Of a DNA stretch of 64,000 nucleotides, positions 47,261 to 54,953 are shown piece by piece. The position numbers were made by a program, and so were the translations under genes. The notes under the pieces are model-generated. The model made no database searches. It was not told the origin of the DNA and worked only from the letters and a program-made list of their open reading frames with translations. Source of the DNA: Bacillota bacterium (GTDB taxonomy: Bacteria; Bacillota; Bacilli; Alicyclobacillales; SLC66). Where the stretch lies: the NCBI GenBank assembly GCA_021821085.1, contig JAKACV010000001.1, positions 26,630 through 90,629 of the forward strand. Reading direction: 5' to 3'. Every line of letters begins with the position of its first letter. The stretch's first letter is position 1.

Positions 47261-48598
47261 TTATGCATCGCGCGTATCGATATGAAAATACTCAAGTGCT
47301 TCCGCAACGAGCGACTGCGTTCCGATAATAGCAAGTAGCCCTTTTTCATCCAGCCCTTCTAACGCCAGCGAAATAGCTTCTTCCAGATCAATTGCAGCGT
47401 GTACCGTGACAAATTGAGCAGCGAACGTTTGCGCATCTGCGCTAAAAGTCAAATGTTTATTTTTAATCTTTGGCAACCATAATCCCTGACTAAGCGGTGC
47501 AAGTACACTAAGAAATCCGCGATAATCTTTGTCACTTGGCACAGCGCTAATCAGGTGAAGACGTGAATATGTCATCATGCCAAGCACTTCACGCACATAC
47601 TCCGCGCTCTCCCGATTGATCGCTCCATCAATCAATACCTTTGGTGAACCCGGAATCACTTGGCATCTTCCCGGAATCGAAACATCCAGCAGCGCCTGTC
47701 TCACTTTCGCGAGATCAAGTGTCCCCCCGACAACCCACTCGGCTGTAGCCATGGCAACAGCCGCGTTATCCACTTGATGCCTGCCCAACATGCGCAATTC
47801 TAATGCTCGATAGTGCTGCTGAGCAGTTATCACAGACAACCGCGTCCCTTGCGCACTTGTTTCGACATCTTGCACCCAAAAGTCGGTATTCAACTCGCGC
47901 AAGACCTTTCCTTCTTTGCGCCCTTCGTCCCTCAAAATTGAAAGCGCCGGCTCCACCTGATAGCCAACCACGACCCCCATCAGTTCAGGGGTCATGATGC
48001 CCGCCTTATTGTTCGCAATCTCTGAGATATGCGCGCCCAGTTGCTCCGGATGTTCGTATAAAACTGGCGTAATGACCGCCAATTCCGCATGAAGTGCATT
48101 GACATCATCATAGCGCGCCCCTCGACCAAGCTCAATCACATTGATGTTCGTGCGCATTTCTGCAAAATATAACATCGCCACCACTGCGGTAATGCCGACT
48201 GGACCAAAATATTCATGCGGAGCCATCACACGTTGAATCTGCTCTAACGGTCCCCGAATACGCTCTAGCAACCGCATGAAATCAGCTTCCGAAATCGCTT
48301 TGCGATTCACCCGAATACGCTCTGTAAAATCAAGCAAATGAGGACTGGTGAATAGCCCCACTCGATACCCCTGTTGTTCGAGTATTTGTGCAATCATCCG
48401 TGAAGTGGATCCCTTGCCTTTACTACCAGTTATCTTGATATTACGCTGTAGGCGATCAGGAGATCCAATATTATCCAACAAATGTCTGATGTGCAAAGGA
48501 TTGCGCGTGTCACGGTCTAAGCCGTCAACACGATAGGGCTTAGACTGCGTATAACTTGAAAACACATATGATACAGCATCATAAAACCGCGTAAACAC
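47261..48598 (-). CDS. FolC/Mur-ligase-like ATP-dependent ligase, divergent
   Basis: The Mur-ligase fold has the P-loop GSKGKGSTSRM, the FolC-type loop FTSPHLLDFTERIRVN, VIELGRGARYDDVN and the C-terminal segment SIPGRCQVIPG. Overall it looks like folylpolyglutamate/dihydrofolate synthase (445 residues). But the usual DGAHNP motif reads DGAINRESA and the family's GGR/GRLD-type segment is altered, so folate activity is doubtful. The location between two PBP genes suggests a role in cell-wall chemistry instead, which is inference. The GTG start has AAGGAG 9 nt upstream; it lies 18 bp after PBP2 in the same operon. Confidence 0.75.
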   Translation of the reverse strand: MFTRFYDAVSYVFSSYTQSKPYRVDGLDRDTRNPLHIRHLLDNIGSPDRLQRNIKITGSKGKGSTSRMIAQILEQQGYRVGLFTSPHLLDFTERIRVNRKAISEADFMRLLERIRGPLEQIQRVMAPHEYFGPVGITAVVAMLYFAEMRTNINVIELGRGARYDDVNALHAELAVITPVLYEHPEQLGAHISEIANNKAGIMTPELMGVVVGYQVEPALSILRDEGRKEGKVLRELNTDFWVQDVETSAQGTRLSVITAQQHYRALELRMLGRHQVDNAAVAMATAEWVVGGTLDLAKVRQALLDVSIPGRCQVIPGSPKVLIDGAINRESAEYVREVLGMMTYSRLHLISAVPSDKDYRGFLSVLAPLSQGLWLPKIKNKHLTFSADAQTFAAQFVTVHAAIDLEEAISLALEGLDEKGLLAIIGTQSLVAEALEYFHIDTRDA

Positions 48599-48615
48599 TT
48601 GGCTCCGCTCCTTAT

Positions 48616-50520
48616 TTATGGGTGCGTGGATTTAGATTTTGCCTTTGCCGCATTTTGCGCTTGCTGTGCAAAGTAGGCGTCAATCACTGTCTTTGCCATT
48701 GGCGTAGCCGCCCGAAAACCTTCTCCTGTGACATTTGGAATGACGGCTGCAACTGCAATCTGCGGATTTTTATAAGGGGCGAACCCGATAAACACTGAGT
48801 TGTTACGCCCTGGAATCCCGCTTTCTGCCGTCCCTGTTTTCGCCGCCACATTGATCGGATCATTGCCAAAGAAATAGGTGGCAGTCCCCAATGTGCCATG
48901 CGTCGCAAGTTCCATCCCTTGCTTAATCAGATTGATATAAGTCGGGTTCACATTCACCTTATCAATTAAATGGGGTTGAAATACTTTGACGACGTGTCCT
49001 GATGGAGATATAATCTCATGTACCATTTGCGGTTGATAGCGATATCCGCCATTTGCGATGGTTGCAACATACGTCGCCATCCCTATGGTTGAGTACGTCT
49101 CTTCTTGTCCAATCGCAGCGGCAGGAAGATCATATAATGTCGGTGGGTTTGCAATCGTCACATAGCCAGTCGCTTCACCTGGCAAATCAATTCCAGTTGG
49201 GCTGGTCAACCCAAATTGCTTACCCATGGATGAGATCTGCTTCAGTGCCGTGACACGCGGTCCAGTTAACCAAGACTCAATGTTTTGCGGTGGATTATTG
49301 ACATTAAAATGCCCCATGTCGAGTCCCACCTGATAAAAATACGTATCATCTGATACCTCTAAGGCTTCACGTAAACCAATAACGCCAAATCCAGCTTGAT
49401 TCCAGTTTTTCATATAATAAGTCCCAATTTGCAGTCCACCGGTGTCATTCACCTTCAGCGAAGGGGTTATTTCATGATTCATCAAAGCTGCAAAGGCAGT
49501 CAGTGGCTTCTCCGTAGAACCAGGCATATAGAGGCCAGCGATCGCGGTATTCAGTCCTGCATCATTTTGCAGAAAGCTCTGATAGTGTTGAGAGGAGATC
49601 CCGCCCACCCACCACTGCGGTTTATATGTCGGATAACTCGCCATCGCAAGAACAGCGCCCGTATGAACATTTAGCACAACAATCGTCCCAGAATACACGT
49701 TAGATTCGCCTAACGCATGCAAATAGTTAATCCGATAAATCAGCGCTTGCTCCGCTATCTTTTGAAGCGGTCCATCCAAATTCAACACGAGGTTATTCCC
49801 TGCATGCGCAGGTACATGGATCGTCCCCCCGGTCAAAGGCACCCCCGCTGGGTTGACCGGGATTTTCTCCGCTCCGGATTTCCCTCGCAGTACACTTTGA
49901 TACTGCTCCTCTAGACCTGACAAACCAACCAAGGAATTTGGATTGTACCCTTGGCTTGCGTACTGGGATGCTTGATTTTGGGGAATCGACCCAATATAGC
50001 CAATCTCATGTGCAGCCTCATAGCCTTTTGGATAAACCCGTACAGGAGTGGTAATCATAGTGATACCTGGCAAAGAGTTGCGATGTTCTGCCACATAAGC
50101 TAATTCGACTGGTGTAGCATTTTGAACTAATGTCACAGTTGCAAATCCGGGTTTTGACGTCGTCATATCATATAGCAACTTCTTAGCCGGAATCTTCAAC
50201 ACAATCGACAATTTTTTAGCAATTAACGAAGCAGAGGCGAGATCATTTGGATACCTGACAAAAACGATATTAAAATCTGCCTTGTCCGCGGCCAACACTT
50301 GACCTTGACTATCATAAATCCAACCCCGTGGTCCTGGGATTGGAATCGTATCGTAGTTTTGCACCGAAACTTGCGATTGAAATTGCTGATTTTCTGTAAT
50401 TTGGATATAGCCTAACCGCACCAAAAGTGTGGCACTAGCCAACACGGTGACGAGAAACATGCCCTGGATACGCCTTGGTACGCGACGTTTCACCGGACGC
50501 TCTTCGCGCCGAACACTCAC
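48616..50520 (-). CDS. Class B penicillin-binding protein 2 (MrdA/PbpA-type)
   Basis: This elongation-type transpeptidase has an N-terminal membrane helix (about 19-38), a pedestal domain, and a catalytic domain with SxxK in PGSTEKP, the second motif as SDD in VSDDTYFYQVG (PBP2 enzymes usually have SxD here) and KTG in AAKTGTAES. At 634 residues without PASTA domains it is distinct from the downstream PBP. No rodA or mreBCD lies nearby. The GTG start is preceded by AAGGGGG. A good sigma-A promoter lies 42 bp upstream, so this PBP2-FolC-PBP operon need not depend on sporulation. Confidence 0.92.
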   Translation of the reverse strand: MSVRREERPVKRRVPRRIQGMFLVTVLASATLLVRLGYIQITENQQFQSQVSVQNYDTIPIPGPRGWIYDSQGQVLAADKADFNIVFVRYPNDLASASLIAKKLSIVLKIPAKKLLYDMTTSKPGFATVTLVQNATPVELAYVAEHRNSLPGITMITTPVRVYPKGYEAAHEIGYIGSIPQNQASQYASQGYNPNSLVGLSGLEEQYQSVLRGKSGAEKIPVNPAGVPLTGGTIHVPAHAGNNLVLNLDGPLQKIAEQALIYRINYLHALGESNVYSGTIVVLNVHTGAVLAMASYPTYKPQWWVGGISSQHYQSFLQNDAGLNTAIAGLYMPGSTEKPLTAFAALMNHEITPSLKVNDTGGLQIGTYYMKNWNQAGFGVIGLREALEVSDDTYFYQVGLDMGHFNVNNPPQNIESWLTGPRVTALKQISSMGKQFGLTSPTGIDLPGEATGYVTIANPPTLYDLPAAAIGQEETYSTIGMATYVATIANGGYRYQPQMVHEIISPSGHVVKVFQPHLIDKVNVNPTYINLIKQGMELATHGTLGTATYFFGNDPINVAAKTGTAESGIPGRNNSVFIGFAPYKNPQIAVAAVIPNVTGEGFRAATPMAKTVIDAYFAQQAQNAAKAKSKSTHP

Positions 50521-50561
50521 ACTCTTAGCCCCCTTGGTCTACCTACTTGGTTGATCCATTC

Positions 50562-50590
50562 ATTGTACCGTAACTCTATGAGACTGTCAT
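50562..50590 (-). promoter_or_regulatory. Sigma-A-type promoter of the PBP2-FolC-PBP operon
   Basis: On the minus strand ATGACA, a 17-bp spacer and TACAAT are present, each hexamer one mismatch from consensus, with correct spacing. In the integrated state transcription from here could run through the three genes and across the left core into spoVR, as no terminator is seen before it. Confidence 0.65.
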
Positions 50591-50670
50591 GGAACTACCC
50601 TATAGTTTCCCAATGAAACTTGTAACAAGAATGTGTCGATGCTCACGAAAGCGACAATCCGCATGTAATC

Positions 50671-51852
50671 CTATATATGACGTACATTCCTAAATACATT
50701 CACACTGGCGATCACCAGAATGAAAAGGGTCCCCGCGACAAAAACGACAGGCATTGCAATCACCAACGGGCCAAGCAATGGCGGCAACACCGCAACCCCT
50801 ACGTTCGAGGCCATACTAAATCCTGCCGTTTGCACACCTGCTCCACGCGTCTCGCGCGCCGCTTCCGCCGTTGTACTAAGCGCAAGCGCGTAACACCCGT
50901 TCCCAAATATTCCTAGAAACAAGAAAATCAACTGTAATACACCCGCAGTAACGGTCCAAACCCCTGTGAATTGCAAAACCACGAAGAGACTGAGTATCGT
51001 GGTCAACACAATCAGAATCTCCTGCCAAATTCCTGACCGACCAAGAAAGTCTGCCAACACAGGAAAGAGAATCGCCCCAATTCCCGAGCCAAGAAACGTA
51101 AGCGCAGTGAGTGTGGCGCCGAGTTGCGCCGCATTTGCCACATGCAAATGGAGAAGCGCACTCACTGCAACACCGCCAAACATGACACTCGTTGCAGCAA
51201 TAGACAACCCCACCCACCACCATCGCGGCGAACCAAAGACAATTCTCTCCACACCTGAAACAGGTTCGTCAAACCGCTGCACCTGATTCAGTGACAAAAA
51301 CAAAAGGACTCCAACCACTGCATTCACGATCCATACCGCCACGAGCGTACCCGTATAGCCAAATCCGTGCAAAAGCGTAGGTCCCATATAGGCCCCCGCC
51401 GCCATCCCGAAAAACAGCATGCCAAGCGTAAAACCCGTCAACGTCTTCACATGTGTCAGGTGAACCTGACGGACAACCGCTCCTACAGGTGAAATCAGGA
51501 GAGGATAGGCAATCGCCGCAATCGCTTGCGCCACCATGAACCAACTGTAGGAAGGCGCAAAAATGCGCCCAAGAAGCCCGACAAAGGAGAGGACGATCGC
51601 CGTTCGCAACACAGGCGCAATTCCATCTTTCCTGGCCCACCATGCGGCTGGCATACTAAAGAGAATCATTGCAAATCCATAGAGTGATAAAAACATCAGA
51701 ATCGAACTCAGCGATGCATGCAGATTACCAATCAACTCCGGCACCATCGGTGCCATAACGAACCACGCGGCCCCGACTGTAAATGCAAATACCACATAGG
51801 CAATAACAAAGAACAGCGGTGCAGAACGTTCTCTTTGCGATGTTCGTACCAT
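50671..51852 (-). CDS. MFS transporter
   Basis: The 393-residue protein has about twelve hydrophobic helices in two six-helix halves, separated by a basic loop (LNQVQRFDEPVSGVERIVFGSPR). The first half shows PMVPELIGNLHASLSS and a degenerate motif A loop (MPAAWWARKDG). The substrate is unknown. AGGAGG lies 9 nt before the ATG. It is inside the intervening element, 150 bp upstream of PBP2 on the same strand; PBP2 has its own promoter in that gap. Confidence 0.88.
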   Translation of the reverse strand: MVRTSQRERSAPLFFVIAYVVFAFTVGAAWFVMAPMVPELIGNLHASLSSILMFLSLYGFAMILFSMPAAWWARKDGIAPVLRTAIVLSFVGLLGRIFAPSYSWFMVAQAIAAIAYPLLISPVGAVVRQVHLTHVKTLTGFTLGMLFFGMAAGAYMGPTLLHGFGYTGTLVAVWIVNAVVGVLLFLSLNQVQRFDEPVSGVERIVFGSPRWWWVGLSIAATSVMFGGVAVSALLHLHVANAAQLGATLTALTFLGSGIGAILFPVLADFLGRSGIWQEILIVLTTILSLFVVLQFTGVWTVTAGVLQLIFLFLGIFGNGCYALALSTTAEAARETRGAGVQTAGFSMASNVGVAVLPPLLGPLVIAMPVVFVAGTLFILVIASVNVFRNVRHI

Positions 51853-51914
51853 TTCTCTAAACCTCCTCGCATTTGTCTATTTTATGACGATACCATGAAA
51901 GCAGATAAATGAAA

Positions 51915-52115
51915 CTAGTTCGACTGCCCCTGATCAAGATTTATTTGACTTGCTATGCGAATTGCAAGATCAAGCAGTCGATCTACCCATTGAGCCCCAT
52001 TTTTATCCTGTAATAAAACCCACTCTCTTTGCGCATCGAAAGAAAGATGAGCTACTTCCAAAGAATCAATTTCAATGAGACTATTGCCCATTTGGTATCT
52101 AAGTCGCTCTTTCAT
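51915..52115 (-). CDS. Small hypothetical protein (66 residues)
   Basis: The product is acidic to neutral with a strand-rich first half (NSLIEIDSLEVAHLSFDAQREWVLLQ-type pattern) and a C-terminal helix. No family is recognised. The SD (GAGGTGGGGGTGA) is reasonable. It lies divergent from the recombinase gene with a 100-bp gap, the place where recombination directionality factors or regulators often sit, but nothing in the sequence proves that role. Confidence 0.55.
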   Translation of the reverse strand: MKERLRYQMGNSLIEIDSLEVAHLSFDAQREWVLLQDKNGAQWVDRLLDLAIRIASQINLDQGQSN

Positions 52116-52217
52116 TTTTTCACCCCCACCTCTCTATACTATGAAAATATGCGCTACTTCTGTCTGTTGAAATAATCGCAGTGCGCGCCGCGTAAAGTGT
52201 CAAGAGGAGGAATACAG

Positions 52218-53762
52218 ATGGCCATCTATCCGACAGGTCTGCATACTGTCGCCCTATATTTACGAAAATCTCGTGCGGATCTTGAGTCCGAGAAACGTGG
52301 AGAAGGGGAGACTCTCTCAAAACACAAACGCGCCCTCTATGCCCTCGCAGCAAAATACGACTATGTCATTAGCGATATTTATGAGGAAATTGTTTCAGGC
52401 GAACGGATCATCGATCGACCCGCGATGCAACGTCTCTTACAGACGGTCGAACTAGCACGCTATCAAGCCGTTTTATGCATGGACGTAGATCGACTAGGTC
52501 GAGGCAATATGATCGATCAAGGCATCATTCAAGATATCTTCAAACAATCGCGAACGCTCATCATTACGCCACGCAAAGTCTATGATTTACAAGATGATAT
52601 GGATGAAGAATGGAGCGAATTTGAAGCGTTTATGGCACGCCGCGAGTTAAAGATGATCACGCGCAGAATGCAGCGTGGTCGCCGTCAAAGCGCTCTTGAA
52701 GGCAAGAGTATCAGCCGCAAACCACCTTATGGCTATCTTCGCGATCATACGCTCCATCTTCACCCCAACCCTACCACCGCTCCGATTGTCAAGATGATCT
52801 TTGCACTCGCAGCACAAGGCCACGGTGCAAAACGCATCAGCACTCATCTTACAAAACTCGGAATCAAATCCCCAAGTGGAAAGGATTATTGGGATCGCTC
52901 CACGATCGATTCCATCTTAAAAAATCCAGTCTATCAGGGACATATTCGTTGGGGACATTACCGCTACCAAAAAACGACAAATGGCAAAACAGGGTATACT
53001 CGATCGCTCGCAGAAGAGCAGACAACGGTGATGAAATATCATGCGCATGAACCACTCGTTGATCACGCGCATGTTGCAAAATATCTCGCTCATGTGAGCC
53101 ATCATCCAAGCGTCCCATCCAATAAAACCTTGGCAAATCCCTTGGCCGGACTCATCACATGTGTAAGATGCGGCCGGGCCATGCTGCGCAAAAAGACGTA
53201 CAATCGGCCACATCATCGTTTAGTCTGCACGACTCCTAGCTGTCTGACAAAAGGAACACATTTTGAATATGTCGAGCGATCTATCACCCAAACCTTACAA
53301 TCCGTGTTGGCTGGCATCCATTTGCAGCCCGAAAGGCTACAAAAAGCCCTCGCGGTCAGTCAACCTAAGCCAGACTGGGTCGAACACCAGATTGCACAAT
53401 TACAAGCATCAATCTCACAAAACGAAAAGCAATTGGCTCATTTACACGACATACTCGAGCAGGGGATATACAACATTGCGACATTTGACGCGCGGCGAAA
53501 TTTGCTTTTACAACGGCTGCAAGATCTTGATCATGAAGTACAAAAGGCACGACACGAGGCAACTCACAAAGCGCATACTTTGCCTATCCCACACGTTGTG
53601 CACACCACTGCACTCAGTCCATGGGACTTATATCAAAACGCATCCACCAACGAACTGAAAAATGAACTGTTAAAGCTTTTCATCCTTCGCATCACGTATC
53701 GTAGAGAAAAAGAATGGACACAACCCGATCACTTTGAATTACACATTTCTCTGCGCTTTTGA
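52218..53762 (+). CDS. Large serine recombinase, SprA/YokA-like
   Basis: The N-terminal resolvase domain has the nucleophile serine in ALYLRKSRADLE, DVDRLGRG with the catalytic arginine, and the long helix FMARRELKMITRRMQRGR. The recombinase domain follows (KPPYGYLRD, then GAKRISTHLTKLGIKSPSGK), with a zinc ribbon (TCVRCGRAML...CTTPSCL) and a coiled coil (about 385-450). The KSRADLE/ITPRKVYD/EFEAFMARRE pattern is closer to SprA of SPbeta than to SpoIVCA of skin. The start is ATG 52218 with GAGGAGG 7 nt upstream (514 residues). It appears intact. It should recombine the TGTATTGATT sites; regulation was not resolved, and no clear sigma-E or sigma-K promoter could be named. Confidence 0.94.
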   Translation: MAIYPTGLHTVALYLRKSRADLESEKRGEGETLSKHKRALYALAAKYDYVISDIYEEIVSGERIIDRPAMQRLLQTVELARYQAVLCMDVDRLGRGNMIDQGIIQDIFKQSRTLIITPRKVYDLQDDMDEEWSEFEAFMARRELKMITRRMQRGRRQSALEGKSISRKPPYGYLRDHTLHLHPNPTTAPIVKMIFALAAQGHGAKRISTHLTKLGIKSPSGKDYWDRSTIDSILKNPVYQGHIRWGHYRYQKTTNGKTGYTRSLAEEQTTVMKYHAHEPLVDHAHVAKYLAHVSHHPSVPSNKTLANPLAGLITCVRCGRAMLRKKTYNRPHHRLVCTTPSCLTKGTHFEYVERSITQTLQSVLAGIHLQPERLQKALAVSQPKPDWVEHQIAQLQASISQNEKQLAHLHDILEQGIYNIATFDARRNLLLQRLQDLDHEVQKARHEATHKAHTLPIPHVVHTTALSPWDLYQNASTNELKNELLKLFILRITYRREKEWTQPDHFELHISLRF

Positions 53763-53783
53763 CGCCCGTTGTGGGCAACCTGC

Positions 53784-54806
53784 TTAGCTGTATTGATTAA
53801 TCTCACCATACCCAAAGACGTTACACACATCCATGAGCTCTGTGACCAATTTGACACAACGCTCATTGTCAGAGGATAAATTGTCTCCATCCGAGAAATG
53901 AAAAGGATAGATATTGTACAATTGCGGCGAGTAGCGAGCATCGATCAGATTTAGCGCAAGCTGATAGGCTGACGAGCAGATCGTTCCGCCGCTTTCACCT
54001 TTTGTAAAAAACTCGTGTTCAGTGACGAGTTTCGCTTCTGTATGGTGTGCAATGAATTCAATGCCCACATGTTCATACTTAGTACGCAAAAAGCGCACCA
54101 TCCAGAAGTAAAATGTCCGAGCGATATACTTCTCAAATGTGCCCATGGATCCAGATGTGTCCATCATCGCGATCACGACCGCTTGCGACCGCGGCACCTG
54201 CACATCATCCCATGTTTTATAGCGCAAATCCTCCGGAGTAATCGGATGCAAACTGGGATGCCCCAATCGCGCATTACGTTTTAGCGTTTCAAGGATCGTT
54301 CGCTTTTTATCGATATTGCTCTGTAGCCCCTTCTTCCTTATGTCGCGAAATTCAACATCTTCGACAACCAGTTGATCTTGAGATTTTTGTACAAGATAAG
54401 GAAGTTCTAGTTCCGCAAACAACACTTCTTGAATCTCATCGACAGAAACCTCCGCCTCATAATAATCGACGCCCGGTTGATCTCCCGCACCCTCACCTTG
54501 CCCTGGACCTTTGGGGTTCCCTGGCTGTGGGTCACGTGCAATCACATCGCCTACCGCCGCATCACCGTCACCTTGACCTGCTTGTTGACTTTTATTGTAA
54601 TTAAAGCGAAACCGATATTCATCGAGCGAACGAATGGGGACTTTCACAATCTGCCTGCCATCTGTCATAATGATGCTCTCTTCACTCACGAGATCAGGTA
54701 GATTATTGCGGATGGCCTCTTTCACCTTTTGTTTATGCCGCGCTTGATCCTGCTGTCCCTTGCGGTGAAGGGACCAGTCGTCTTGACTTAGTGTAAATAC
54801 TCCCAT
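53784..54806 (-). CDS. yhbH: YhbH (DUF444) sporulation protein, 5' part, interrupted
   Basis: DUF444 proteins carry a vWA-like fold; here [19 protein letters not shown] is the MIDAS-type DxSxS motif, and [17 protein letters not shown] follows. Start ATG 54806 (SD AGAGGTGAGAGAC) gives [17 protein letters not shown], the family N-terminus; the ORF's 31 earlier residues are spurious. The frame runs normally to GYGEINQY, then a Ser and a stop encoded by element DNA. So 340 residues are made instead of about 388, lacking the conserved C-terminal helices. The missing end is at 44774-44932. YhbH acts with PrkA in the mother cell of Bacillus; its biochemical role is unclear. Confidence 0.93.
   Translation of the reverse strand: MGVFTLSQDDWSLHRKGQQDQARHKQKVKEAIRNNLPDLVSEESIIMTDGRQIVKVPIRSLDEYRFRFNYNKSQQAGQGDGDAAVGDVIARDPQPGNPKGPGQGEGAGDQPGVDYYEAEVSVDEIQEVLFAELELPYLVQKSQDQLVVEDVEFRDIRKKGLQSNIDKKRTILETLKRNARLGHPSLHPITPEDLRYKTWDDVQVPRSQAVVIAMMDTSGSMGTFEKYIARTFYFWMVRFLRTKYEHVGIEFIAHHTEAKLVTEHEFFTKGESGGTICSSAYQLALNLIDARYSPQLYNIYPFHFSDGDNLSSDNERCVKLVTELMDVCNVFGYGEINQYS
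53789..53798. other. Right attachment core
   Basis: TGTATTGATT lies 27 bp after the recombinase stop. On its left is element DNA, including the small inverted repeat GCCC-N5-GGGC at 53764-53776; on its right the yhbH coding sequence continues. Confidence 0.8.
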
Positions 54807-54953
54807 GTCTCTCACCTCTTCGGATAGTTGCGTAAGGCAATTGGTAGAGATACGAGCAGGGCGTGAGTCATTCGACACACACCCTGCATTGCCATCCACC
54901 TAACACTTCATAATCCATAGCCAATTTCCGATCAGCTATCGGATTCATTACAC

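Larger units (their letters stand above)
44923..53798. mobile_element. Serine-recombinase intervening element splitting yhbH (about 8.87 kb)
   Basis: The boundaries are set by the 10-bp direct repeat TGTATTGATT at 44923-44932 and 53789-53798, which are the exact points where the yhbH reading frame is broken and can be rejoined. The element carries, from left to right, a PASTA PBP, a FolC-like ligase, PBP2 and an MFS transporter (all minus), a small ORF (minus) and a large serine recombinase (plus) ending 27 bp from the right junction. No phage structural, replication or conjugation genes are seen. The layout parallels skin (sigK), vfbin (spoVFB) and SPbeta (spsM), where mother-cell recombination rebuilds a sporulation gene. 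Whether it excises is inference. Confidence 0.85.

Noticed and set aside
44923-53798. Prophage or conjugative element
   Set aside because: Apart from the recombinase there are no capsid, tail, lysis, replication, relaxase or type IV secretion genes.
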